A stretch of 64,000 bases of DNA from Burkholderiaceae bacterium (GTDB lineage Bacteria > Pseudomonadota > Gammaproteobacteria > Burkholderiales > Burkholderiaceae_C), in the NCBI GenBank assembly GCA_019745555.1, contig JAIESX010000006.1, positions 152,201 through 216,200 on the forward strand, in the 5' to 3' direction. Below the pieces are notes generated by a model, which was given only the letters and a program-made list of their open reading frames with translations, was not told the origin of the DNA and made no database searches. The translations under genes and the position numbers were made by a program. Below are positions 35,460 through 43,743 of the stretch, piece after piece. The number at the start of each line of letters is the position of its first letter. Positions within the stretch are counted from its first letter, which is position 1.

Positions 35460-36587
35460 TCAGGCGCGGCCCCAGACTTCCTGGGCCGTCTCGATCACCA
35501 GGCGCAGCTTGGCGCGCTGGTCCTCCACCGCGATGTCGTTGCCGTGCACGGTGCTGGAGAAGCCGCACTGGGGCGAGAGGCAGAGCTGCTCCAGGGGCAC
35601 GTACTTGGCGGCTTCATCGATGCGGCGCTTGAGATCGTCCTTGGATTCGAGCTTGCCGAACTTGGTGGTCACCAGGCCCAGCACCACGATCTTGCCCGGC
35701 GCGAGGAAGCGCAGGGGGCGGAAATCGCCGCTGCGGTCGTCGTCGTACTCCAGGAAGTAGGCATCGAGGTTCATCTCCTTGAGCAGGGCCTCGGCCACGG
35801 GCTCGTAGTTGCCCGAGGCGGCATGCGTGCTCTTGAAGTTGCCGCGGCACAGGTGCATGGCCAGGGTCATGCCGGCCGGCTTCTGGGCCACCACCTTGTT
35901 GATGAACTTGGCGTAGCGGTGCGGCAGTTCGTTGGGATCGTCACCGCGCTGGCGGGCCGCTTCGCGCATCTTCTCGTCGCACAGGTAGGCCAGGTTGGTG
36001 TCGTCCATCTGCACATAGGTACAGCCGGCGGCGGCCAGCGAACGCAGCTCGTCGCCGTAGGCCTGAGCAACGTCGTCGTAGAAACTGGGCTCGAGCTCGG
36101 GGTAGTGTTCCTTGCTGATGCCGGCGCGGCCGCCACGGAAGTGCAGCATGGTGGGCGAGGGGATGGTCACCTTGGCCACGCTGCCGCGGCCCGGGGTGAT
36201 CTGGCTCTTGAGGTACTGGAAGTCGGCCAGCTGGATGTCCTTGACGTGGCGCACCTTGTCGATCACTCGCATCACCGGCGGGGCGAGCTCCTTGGTGCCG
36301 TCGGGCTTGACCACGGTGACCGGGATGTCGGTCTTGACGCCGCCGATCTGTTCCAGGAAGTCGACGTGGAAGTAGGTGCGACGGAATTCGCCATCGGTGA
36401 TGCTCTGCAGGCCCACGTCTTCCTGGAACTTCACGATCTCGGTGATCGCCTTGTCCTCGACCTTACGCAGCTGCTCGGCCGTGATCTCGCCCTTGGCCTT
36501 CTGCTCACGGGCTTCCAGCAGGTACTTGGGGCGCAGAAAGCTGCCGACGTGATCGGCGCGGAAGGGCGGGGTGGTGCGTAGCGTCAT
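35460..36587 (-). CDS. MetE C-terminal-like methyltransferase (cobalamin-independent methionine synthase family)
   Basis: A 375-residue zinc-dependent methyltransferase equivalent to the catalytic C-terminal domain of MetE only. Zinc ligands are visible as MHLCRGNF (His, Cys) and LSPQCGFSST (Cys). The N-terminal FRADHVGSFLRPKYLLEA and DGEFRR are characteristic of the short MetE-like (YxjG/YxjH) group. The true methyl donor and acceptor are uncertain, since short homologues often lack the folate-binding N-domain. AGGAG 8 bases upstream fixes the ATG. Confidence 0.87.
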   Translation of the reverse strand: MTLRTTPPFRADHVGSFLRPKYLLEAREQKAKGEITAEQLRKVEDKAITEIVKFQEDVGLQSITDGEFRRTYFHVDFLEQIGGVKTDIPVTVVKPDGTKELAPPVMRVIDKVRHVKDIQLADFQYLKSQITPGRGSVAKVTIPSPTMLHFRGGRAGISKEHYPELEPSFYDDVAQAYGDELRSLAAAGCTYVQMDDTNLAYLCDEKMREAARQRGDDPNELPHRYAKFINKVVAQKPAGMTLAMHLCRGNFKSTHAASGNYEPVAEALLKEMNLDAYFLEYDDDRSGDFRPLRFLAPGKIVVLGLVTTKFGKLESKDDLKRRIDEAAKYVPLEQLCLSPQCGFSSTVHGNDIAVEDQRAKLRLVIETAQEVWGRA

Positions 36588-36790
36588 ATGGGGATCTCCT
36601 GTGTCTTGGGCTGAGGATCGACCGACGTGTGGGGACGTCATTCAGGATGCGGATTATGTCCCAGTTATCGCAGGGTGGCATATCACACAGAATGATTTTG
36701 CGCTGGCTCCGGCCCTGCGGCGGTCGCACACTTGCTGCAGGGGGCAGCGGCTGATCACGCCAGCCCCGGAAGAAAAGAGAAGGACGACAG

Positions 36791-37939
36791 ATGTTGTTGA
36801 AGCAGACCTTGACCCGCTGGGCAGCCGTTTGGACCCTGGGTGTGGGGGTGATGCTGGCGCTGTCACAGGCGGCGTGGGCGCAGGATATCGTGATCGGTCA
36901 GGTCGGGCCCTTCACCGGCATTCCCGTGCCCGATGCCCCTGAGGTCAACCAGGGCCTCAAGGCCTGGGCCAACCAGGTCAACAAGGCCGGTGGCATCAAT
37001 GGCCGCAAGGTGGTGGTGTTCGAGATCGACGACACCTACAAGCCCGATGGCTTTGTTTCGGCCCTGGAGCGGGCCATGCAGCGGCAGCCCGTGGCGCTGA
37101 TTTCGCCGATCGGTTCGGCGTCGATCCAGCGCATGCTCAACGACAAGCTGCTTGACAAGTACGACGTGGTCTTCATGAACGCCATCCCTGGCGCCGAACC
37201 TTTCCGCAACCCGGGGCACCCCAGGCTCTTCCACGTGCGCGCGGGTGACAAGCAGCAGCTCGAGGAGATCGTCAAGCACGCGAGCACCCTCGGTATGACC
37301 CGACTGGCGGTGCTGCACCAGGAGATCCCGATCGGCACCTCGGGCATGAAGGTGGTGGCCGACGAGGTGGCCAAGAACAAGGGCCTTGAGGTCAAGGGTG
37401 TGCAGGGCACGCTCGATCCTGCCGTGCTGGCCAAGGCTGCTGAGGACGTGGCCAGGCTCAATGCCCAGGGCGTGATCGTTGTCGGTGCGCCGCCCTTCAT
37501 GGCCCAGGGGGTGGCCCAGTTGCGCAAGGCCGGCGTAACCCAGACCATCTTCGTGTTGTCTTATGTGCCGCCGGGCCTGCTGGTCAAGCTCGCCGGCGCC
37601 GACGGTGCGCGCGGTATCGGCATTGCACAGACCTATCCCAACCCCAACAACAAGGTGCGTCCGCTGCTGCGTGACTTCCAGAGCGCGATGAAGGCGACCT
37701 CTCCGGAGGTGAGCAGCTACACGCCGTTCCAGCTCGAGGGCTACATCTCCGCGCGCATCGTGGGCGAGGGGCTGCGACGTATCCGTGGCGAGATCACCCC
37801 GGCCGCCTTGGCCAAAAGCCTGCAGACCATGGGCGAGATCGAGCTCGGCGGCTTCCGCATCGACTTTTCCAAGGGGAATGTCGGCAGCAGCTTCGTGGAT
37901 ATCGCCGTGGTCGACCAGGAGGGCCGCCTGCGCTACTGA
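36791..37939 (+). CDS. ABC transporter substrate-binding protein, Liv/Leu type (first copy)
   Basis: A 382-residue periplasmic type I binding protein. Signal peptide MLLKQTLTRWAAVWTLGVGVMLALS..AWA is followed by VIGQVGPFTGIPVPDAPEVNQGLKAWANQVNKAGGINGRKV, the usual start of Liv-type receptors. The ligand is unknown. It has its own terminator and is separated by 228 bp from the second binding protein. It shares the fold but is clearly diverged, so this is not a recent duplication. AGAAGGA precedes the ATG. Confidence 0.9.
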   Translation: MLLKQTLTRWAAVWTLGVGVMLALSQAAWAQDIVIGQVGPFTGIPVPDAPEVNQGLKAWANQVNKAGGINGRKVVVFEIDDTYKPDGFVSALERAMQRQPVALISPIGSASIQRMLNDKLLDKYDVVFMNAIPGAEPFRNPGHPRLFHVRAGDKQQLEEIVKHASTLGMTRLAVLHQEIPIGTSGMKVVADEVAKNKGLEVKGVQGTLDPAVLAKAAEDVARLNAQGVIVVGAPPFMAQGVAQLRKAGVTQTIFVLSYVPPGLLVKLAGADGARGIGIAQTYPNPNNKVRPLLRDFQSAMKATSPEVSSYTPFQLEGYISARIVGEGLRRIRGEITPAALAKSLQTMGEIELGGFRIDFSKGNVGSSFVDIAVVDQEGRLRY

Positions 37940-37959
37940 CGCGCGCTTGCTTGCGCCCC

Positions 37960-37993
37960 AACCGGTCCGGCCTGGTGCCTGACCGGTTTTTTC
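37960..37993 (+). terminator. Terminator after the first Liv-type binding protein
   Basis: An 8-bp perfect stem (AACCGGTC, 37960-37967, with 37981-37988), a 13-base loop and a T-run to 37992. Confidence 0.8.
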
Positions 37994-38010
37994 TTGTCTG
38001 GGCAGGGTTA

Positions 38011-38033
38011 AGATATTTCAAACCGTTATATCT
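38011..38033 (+). promoter_or_regulatory. AT-rich dyad upstream of the second binding-protein gene
   Basis: AGATAT and ATATCT arms separated by 11 bases, in an AT-rich island within the 228-bp gap before the gene at 38168. The spacing resembles LysR-type (T-N11-A) sites, but no regulator can be assigned. No convincing -35/-10 pair was found. Confidence 0.3.
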
Positions 38034-38167
38034 ATCAGTCCGGAATTTGACTTGCGCATGATTCGGTTTGAGGCGAAAGTAATGCACCTTCGCGTACACG
38101 CACAGGTCGCCCCTGCGCGTTTCCCGACCGGGTGCGTGGAGTGATAACACCTATATAGGAGTCTTTC

Positions 38168-39343
38168 ATGAAAAAGCGAGTGTTTCTGAGCGCATCCGCG
38201 CTGGCGTTGGCAGCGCTGTCTTCCACGGCCGTGCTGGCCCAGGACAACACCTTCAAGATCGGCCTGATCCTGCCCATGACCGGTCAGCAGGCGTCCACCG
38301 GCCGTCAGATCGAGGCCGCGGCCAAGCTCTACATGGCCCAGCATGGCGACACCGTCGGCGGCAAGAAGGTGCAGCTGATCATTAAGGATGACACCAGCAT
38401 CCCCGACGTGACCAAGCGTCTGGCCCAGGAACTGGTCGTGAACGACAAGGTCAACGTGCTGGCCGGTTTCGGCATCACCCCCTCGGCCTTTGCCACCGCG
38501 CCCATCGCCACCCAGTCCAAGACGCCCATGGTCGTGATGGCCGCGGGTACCTCCAGCATCACCCAGTCTTCGCCCTACATCGTGCGCACCAGCTTCACGC
38601 TGGCCCAGTCCTCGGTCGCCATGGCCGACTGGACCACGAGCAAGGGCGGCATCAAGAAGGTCGTGACCCTGGTCAGCGACTACGGCCCCGGCCACGATGC
38701 CGAGAAGTTCTTCAAGGACCGCTTCATCTTCAACGGTGGCACCGTCATCGAGTCGCTGCGCGTGCCCATGCGCAACCCCGACTTCGCCCCCTTCCTGCAG
38801 AAGGTGCGTGACGCCAAGCCTGACGCGCTCTTCGTCTTCGTGCCCTCGGGCGCCGGCGCCGCCGTGATGAAGCAGTTCCTCGAGCGTGGCATGGACAAGG
38901 CCGGCATCAAGCTGATCGGCCCCGGCGACATCACCGACGACGACCAGCTCAACGACATGGGCGACGGCGCCCTGGGCGTGGTGACGGCGCACTTCTACTC
39001 GGCCGCTCACCCCTCGGCCACGAACAAGAAGTTTGTCGAGGCCTTCAAGAAGGCCAACAAGGGCATGCGCCCGAACTTCATGGCCGTCGGCGGCTATGAC
39101 GGCATGCGCGTGATCTACGAAGCGCTCAAGGTCACGAAGGGCCAGGGCGGCGGCGATGCCCTGCTGGCAGCCATGAAGGGCCAGGTCTGGGAGAGCCCGC
39201 GCGGCCCGATGTTCATCGACGCGCAGACCCGCGACGTGGTGCACAACATCTACCTGCGCAAGGTCGAGAAGCAGGCCGGTGAGCTCTACAACGTCGAGTT
39301 CGACGTCATCAAGGACGTCAAGGACCCCGGCAAGACGAAATAA
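38168..39343 (+). CDS. ABC transporter substrate-binding protein, Liv type (second copy, heads the livHMGF unit)
   Basis: A 391-residue periplasmic receptor with signal peptide MKKRVFLSASALALAALSSTAVLAQ and mature IGLILPMTGQQASTGRQIEAAAKLYMAQHG. It contains the Liv-type hinge segments (VPSGAGAAVMKQFLERG, GGYDGMRVIYEAL). It directly precedes the permease and ATPase genes and is their most likely partner. Homologues with such neighbours often transport aromatic acids or branched-chain amino acids. Flanking aromatic catabolic operons favour the former, which is inference. Confidence 0.92.
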   Translation: MKKRVFLSASALALAALSSTAVLAQDNTFKIGLILPMTGQQASTGRQIEAAAKLYMAQHGDTVGGKKVQLIIKDDTSIPDVTKRLAQELVVNDKVNVLAGFGITPSAFATAPIATQSKTPMVVMAAGTSSITQSSPYIVRTSFTLAQSSVAMADWTTSKGGIKKVVTLVSDYGPGHDAEKFFKDRFIFNGGTVIESLRVPMRNPDFAPFLQKVRDAKPDALFVFVPSGAGAAVMKQFLERGMDKAGIKLIGPGDITDDDQLNDMGDGALGVVTAHFYSAAHPSATNKKFVEAFKKANKGMRPNFMAVGGYDGMRVIYEALKVTKGQGGGDALLAAMKGQVWESPRGPMFIDAQTRDVVHNIYLRKVEKQAGELYNVEFDVIKDVKDPGKTK

Positions 39344-39352
39344 GCGGACCGC

Positions 39353-39390
39353 CATGGGCGCCACCCCTCCGGGTGGCGCCCATGTTTTTT
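39353..39390 (+). terminator. Strong hairpin with T-run between binding protein and permease genes
   Basis: A 14-bp perfect stem (CATGGGCGCCACCC with 39371-39384), a 4-base loop and six Ts. It lies inside the transporter unit, so it probably acts as a partial terminator and gives an excess of binding protein over membrane components. Confidence 0.85.
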
Positions 39391-39414
39391 GTCCTGACCT
39401 GACCCTCACACTCC

Positions 39415-40287
39415 ATGTTGACGATTCTCTTTGATGGCATCGCCTACGGCATGCTGCTTTTCATCCTGGCGGTCGGCCTGTCCGTCACCATGGGCCTGAT
39501 GAACTTCATCAACCTGGCCCACGGCGCCTTCGCCATGGTCGGTGGTTACATGACCATCATCCTGATGCAGCGCATGGATGTGCCTTTCCTGCTCTGCCTG
39601 CCCATCGCCTTCATCGGCGTGGCGCTGATCGGTGCCGTGCTCGAGCGCACGCTTTACCGGCCCATGTACAGCAAGCCGCACCTGGAGCAGGTGCTGTTCT
39701 CCATCGGCCTGACCTTCATGGCCGTGGCGGCCATGGACTACTTCATGACTTCCAGCCAGCAGATCATCCAGCTGCCCGAGTGGCTCAAGGGCCGCACCGA
39801 GATCGGCGAGGGGGACTGGATGCTGGGCATGGGGCACTACCGCCTCTTCATCATCGCCATCTGCGCTGCGCTGACCATCGCCCTGCAGTACATCCTGGCC
39901 AAGACCCGCTTCGGCAGCCGCCTGCGCGCCTCCGTGGACGACCAGCGCGTGGCCGCGGGTCTGGGCATCAACGTCAACGTCGTGTTCCTGCTGACCTTCG
40001 CGGTCGGCTCCGGCCTGGCTGGCCTGGGCGGCGCGCTCGGTGCCGAAGTGCTGGGCCTGGACCCGAGCTTCCCGCTCAAGAACATGATCTATTTCCTGAT
40101 CGTGGTTGCCGTCGGCGGCACCTCGTCCATCACGGGTCCGCTGCTGGCGGCGCTGCTGCTGGGCATTGCCGACGTCGCCGGCAAGTACTACATCCCGCGC
40201 TTCGGCGCCTTCATCGTGTATTTCCTGATGATCGTCATCCTGATCTGGCGTCCGCAGGGACTGTTCGTGCGCAAGGGGGGCAAGTGA
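39415..40287 (+). CDS. livH: Branched-chain-type ABC permease LivH
   Basis: A 290-residue polytopic inner-membrane permease. The N-terminal DGIAYGMLLFILAVGLSVTMGLMNFINLAHGAFAMVGGYM is the LivH hallmark. GSGLAGLGGALGAEVLGLDPSFPLKNMIYFLIVVAVGGTSS is the EAA-like loop region contacting the ATPase. It pairs with LivM; its stop overlaps the livM ATG by one base (TGATG). No clear ribosome binding site precedes the ATG. Confidence 0.92.
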   Translation: MLTILFDGIAYGMLLFILAVGLSVTMGLMNFINLAHGAFAMVGGYMTIILMQRMDVPFLLCLPIAFIGVALIGAVLERTLYRPMYSKPHLEQVLFSIGLTFMAVAAMDYFMTSSQQIIQLPEWLKGRTEIGEGDWMLGMGHYRLFIIAICAALTIALQYILAKTRFGSRLRASVDDQRVAAGLGINVNVVFLLTFAVGSGLAGLGGALGAEVLGLDPSFPLKNMIYFLIVVAVGGTSSITGPLLAALLLGIADVAGKYYIPRFGAFIVYFLMIVILIWRPQGLFVRKGGK

Positions 40288-41249
40288 TGAACACCGCGCA
40301 AACCTCCCTGCTCGGCAAGCAGCGCTGGAAGCTCTGGGAGCCGCTGTTCTGGCTCGCGGCCCTGGCCTTGCCCCTGGTGCTCGGCGGCCACTCGCTGATC
40401 GTCAACGAGATCGCCATCGTCGCGCTGTTCGCGATCTCGCTCGACCTGATCCTCGGCTATGCGGGCATCGTCTCGCTGGGCCACGCGGCCTTCTTCGGCA
40501 TGGGCGCCTATTCGGCGGCCCTGTTCGCCAAGCACGTCATGCCCGACCCGCTGGTCGGCCTGGCCTTTGCCATCGCGGTGTCCACGCTGCTGGGCGCGAT
40601 CTGCTCGCTGACCATCATGCGTGGCACCGACCTCACGCGCCTGATGGTGACCATGGGCGTGGCCATGATCCTCATGGAGCTGGCCAACAAGCTCGACTTC
40701 ACGGGTGGCGCCGACGGCCTGCAGGGCGTGGTCATGGGCCCGCTGCTCGGCACCTTCGAGTTCGATCTCTACGGTCGCACGGCGGCCTGGTATTCGCTGA
40801 GTGTGCTGATCGTCTTCTTCGCGCTGGCCCGCCGCCTCGTGCACTCGCCCTTTGGCGGCACGCTGATGGCCCTGCGCGACAACCGTCTGCGCGCCATGGC
40901 CATCGGCATCCCGGTGACCGCGCGTCTGGCCGTGATCTACACCATCGCCGCCGGCGTGGCCGGTGCGGCCGGCGCCCTGCTGGCGCAGACCACGAGCTTT
41001 GCCTCGGTGGACGTGTTCGAGTTCCATCGCTCGGCCGACCTGATGCTGCTTGTCGTCATCGGCGGCACGGGCTGGCTCTATGGCGGCGTCATCGGCGCCG
41101 TGATCTTCAAGCTGATGCAGGACTGGATCTCCTCCATCACGCCGCAGTACTGGACCTTCTGGATCGGCCTCTTCCTCGTGGTGCTGATGCTGGTCGGTCG
41201 CGAGCGTCTCATCCGTCCCTGGACCTGGTTTGGGGGTAAGAAGTCATGA
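40287..41249 (+). CDS. livM: Branched-chain-type ABC permease LivM
   Basis: A 320-residue second permease subunit with about eight TM helices. LivM features are LDLILGYAGIVSLGHAAFFGMGAYSAAL, GTLMALRDNRLRAMAIGIPV and TSFASVDVFEFHRSADLMLLVVIGGTGWLYG. It starts at the ATG overlapping the livH stop, and its own stop overlaps the livG ATG by 4 bp (ATGA). Confidence 0.92.
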   Translation: MNTAQTSLLGKQRWKLWEPLFWLAALALPLVLGGHSLIVNEIAIVALFAISLDLILGYAGIVSLGHAAFFGMGAYSAALFAKHVMPDPLVGLAFAIAVSTLLGAICSLTIMRGTDLTRLMVTMGVAMILMELANKLDFTGGADGLQGVVMGPLLGTFEFDLYGRTAAWYSLSVLIVFFALARRLVHSPFGGTLMALRDNRLRAMAIGIPVTARLAVIYTIAAGVAGAAGALLAQTTSFASVDVFEFHRSADLMLLVVIGGTGWLYGGVIGAVIFKLMQDWISSITPQYWTFWIGLFLVVLMLVGRERLIRPWTWFGGKKS

Positions 41250-42016
41250 GTACTCCTGAAATCGTTCTCTCCGCGCAGAATCTGGTCAAGCGCTTCGGCG
41301 GCATCACCGCCACCGGCAACGTCAGCCTGGACCTGCACAAGGGCGCACGTCACGCGCTGATCGGCCCCAATGGGGCCGGCAAGACCACGCTGATCAATCT
41401 GCTGACCGGTGTGCTCGAGCCCACCGAAGGCCGTATCGTGCTTGAAGGCCAGGACATCACCCGGCTGTCGCCACACCAGCGCGTGCGCCGCGGCATGGTG
41501 CGCACCTTCCAGATCAACCAGCTCTTCGACACCCTCACGCCGCTGGAGACGCTGGCACTGACCGTGTCCCAGCACCAGGGCCTGGGCACCCGCTGGTGGC
41601 AGGCGCTGGGCCGCAACACGGTGGTGACCGAGCGCTGCGAACAGCTGCTCGAACAGTTCCACCTGACCGAGGTGATGAACCAGAAGACCCAGGTGCTGGC
41701 CTACGGCAAGCGCCGCCTGCTGGAGATCGCCATCGCCCTGGCCTGCGAGCCACGCGTGCTGCTGCTCGACGAGCCCGTGGCCGGTGTGCCCGCGGGCGAA
41801 CGCGAAGAACTGCTGCAGACCGTGGCGGCGCTGCCGGCCGACGTGTCGGTGCTCCTGATCGAACATGACATGGACCTTGTTTTCAGTTTTGCCAAGCGCA
41901 TGACCGTGCTGGTCAACGGCACTGTGCTCACCGAGGGTGACCCGGACACCATCGCCAATGACCCGCAGGTCAAGGCCGTCTACCTGGGCCATGGCGAGGA
42001 GGTGGCCCATGGCTGA
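41246..42016 (+). CDS. livG: ABC transporter ATPase LivG
   Basis: A 256-residue ATPase. Walker A is GPNGAGKTTLINLL, the Q-loop region is VRTFQINQLFDTLTPLETL, the signature LAYGKRRLLEIAIALA replaces the usual LSYGQQR form, and Walker B is VLLLDEPVAGV. The C-terminus has the H-loop IEHDMDLVF. It overlaps livM upstream by 4 bp and livF downstream by 8 bp. Confidence 0.94.
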   Translation: MSTPEIVLSAQNLVKRFGGITATGNVSLDLHKGARHALIGPNGAGKTTLINLLTGVLEPTEGRIVLEGQDITRLSPHQRVRRGMVRTFQINQLFDTLTPLETLALTVSQHQGLGTRWWQALGRNTVVTERCEQLLEQFHLTEVMNQKTQVLAYGKRRLLEIAIALACEPRVLLLDEPVAGVPAGEREELLQTVAALPADVSVLLIEHDMDLVFSFAKRMTVLVNGTVLTEGDPDTIANDPQVKAVYLGHGEEVAHG

Positions 42017-42713
42017 TCTCCTGCAGGTCGACAAGCTCAGCGCCGGCTACGGCGAGGCCGTGGTGCTGCACGATGTGTCGGTGTCCCTGCCCCAGGGCCA
42101 GACCCTGGCGCTGCTGGGGCGCAACGGCACGGGCAAGACCACCTTCATGAACACGCTGGCCGGCGCCACGCGCCAGCACGGCGGCAGCATCACGCTCGAC
42201 GGCGTGGCCCTGCACAAGGTGCCGCTGCACCAGCGAGCCGGTGCCGGCATCGGCTGGGTGCCGCAGGAGCGCAACATCTTCAAGTCGCTGACGGTGGACG
42301 AGAACCTCACCGCCGTGGCGCGGCCCGGCGCCTGGACGCCTGCCCGCGTGTACGAGCTCTTCCCGCGCCTGGCCGAGCGCAAGACCAACCTGGGCACCCA
42401 GCTCTCGGGCGGCGAACAGCAGATGCTGGCCGTAGGCCGCGCGCTGGTGCTCAATCCCAAGCTGCTGCTGCTGGATGAGCCACTCGAGGGTCTGGCCCCC
42501 ATCATCGTGCAGGAGCTGCTGCGCGCCATCCGCCGCATCACCCGCGAGGAGGGCCTGAGCGCCATCATCGTCGAGCAGCACCCGCAGGCCATCCTGGCCA
42601 TCTCCGATGTGGCGGCCGTGCTGGACCGCGGCACCGTGGTGCACTCAGGCACGGCGCAGTCGCTGCTGGACCAGCCCGAGCTGCTGGACCGTCTGCTGGG
42701 CGTGGCACGCTGA
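42009..42713 (+). CDS. livF: ABC transporter ATPase LivF
   Basis: A 234-residue second ATPase. Walker A is GRNGTGKTTFMNTL, with GIGWVPQERNIFKSLTVDENL, signature LSGGEQQMLAVGRAL, Walker B LLLLDEPLEGLAPIIV and H-loop IVEQHPQAIL. The ATG lies inside the livG 3' end, which decides the start. It is followed after 46 bp by a Bug binding protein on the same strand. Confidence 0.94.
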   Translation: MADLLQVDKLSAGYGEAVVLHDVSVSLPQGQTLALLGRNGTGKTTFMNTLAGATRQHGGSITLDGVALHKVPLHQRAGAGIGWVPQERNIFKSLTVDENLTAVARPGAWTPARVYELFPRLAERKTNLGTQLSGGEQQMLAVGRALVLNPKLLLLDEPLEGLAPIIVQELLRAIRRITREEGLSAIIVEQHPQAILAISDVAAVLDRGTVVHSGTAQSLLDQPELLDRLLGVAR

Positions 42714-42759
42714 ACTTGCCACCACGACCGGTGCCCTGTCTCTGGAGGCGAGGACCCTG

Positions 42760-43728
42760 ATGCAACTGCAACGCCGTGACCTGCTGGCCCTGTTCGGGGC
42801 TGCCTGCACATCTGCGGTCTGGGCCCAGTCCGCTTTCCCCAGCAAGGCCCTGCGCATCGTCGTGCCCTTCGGCGCTGGCGGCGTGGCCGATCTCACGGCG
42901 CGCACCGTGGGCCAGAAGCTGAGCCAGACCCTGGGTCAGCCGGTGGTGATCGAGAACAAGCCTGGGGCTGGCGGTGTCGGCGCGGCCGACACCGTGGCCA
43001 AGGCTGCGCCCGATGGCCACACCCTGCTGCTGATGTCCAACGCCAGCGCGGTCACGGCCACCCTGTTCAACAAGCTGCCCTATGACACGGTCAAGGACTT
43101 CACACCGGTCAGCACCCTGGGTTTTTTCGACATCGCGGTCGTGACCGCCGCCGAATCGAAGTTCAAGACCCTGGCCGATGTGCTCGCCTACGCGAAGGCC
43201 CATCCGGGCCAACTCAATGTAGGCAGCATCAATATCGGCAGCACGCAGAACCTGGCCGCCGAACTGTTCAAGTCCAACGCGGGCGTGGACATGCAGATCG
43301 TGCCTTTCAACGGCACACCGGCGGTCGTGAATGCGCTGCGCGGCGGCCAGATCGACGTGGCGGTCGAGATCGTTTCGCCCATCGTGGGACAGATCAAGGG
43401 CGGCGCCCTGCGTGCCCTGGCCGTCACCAGCGAGCAGCGCTCGGTTGTGTTGCCCGAGGTGCCCACCACGCGCGAGGCAGGCCTGCCACGCTACCAGGCC
43501 TCGTCCTGGAACGCCTTGGCCGTTCCTTCGGGGACGCCGAAGGATGTGGTGGCCCGCCTGCATCGCGAGATCGTCTCTGCGCTCAGCGATCCTGAGGTCA
43601 GCAAGAAGATGCGTGAACTCAACATCGAGCCGCGCGGCATGGGCCCCGAGCAGGCGGCGACCTTCCTCCAGTCCGAGATCCGGCGCTGGGGTGAGGTGAT
43701 CGTCAAGGCCAACATTCCCCGCCAGTAA
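42760..43728 (+). CDS. Bug-family periplasmic binding protein (downstream of livF)
   Basis: A 322-residue TctC-like receptor. Short signal peptide MQLQRRDLLALFGAACTSAVWAQ, then LRIVVPFGAGGVADLTARTVGQKLSQTLGQPVVIENKPGAGG and GGALRALAVTSEQRSVVLPEVPTTREAGLP, which are core Bug blocks. It may be co-transcribed with livHMGF but belongs to a different transporter type and has no TctAB partner here. AGGA sits 5 bases before the ATG. Confidence 0.9.
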   Translation: MQLQRRDLLALFGAACTSAVWAQSAFPSKALRIVVPFGAGGVADLTARTVGQKLSQTLGQPVVIENKPGAGGVGAADTVAKAAPDGHTLLLMSNASAVTATLFNKLPYDTVKDFTPVSTLGFFDIAVVTAAESKFKTLADVLAYAKAHPGQLNVGSINIGSTQNLAAELFKSNAGVDMQIVPFNGTPAVVNALRGGQIDVAVEIVSPIVGQIKGGALRALAVTSEQRSVVLPEVPTTREAGLPRYQASSWNALAVPSGTPKDVVARLHREIVSALSDPEVSKKMRELNIEPRGMGPEQAATFLQSEIRRWGEVIVKANIPRQ

Positions 43729-43743
43729 GTCCTCGCCCGGTTT

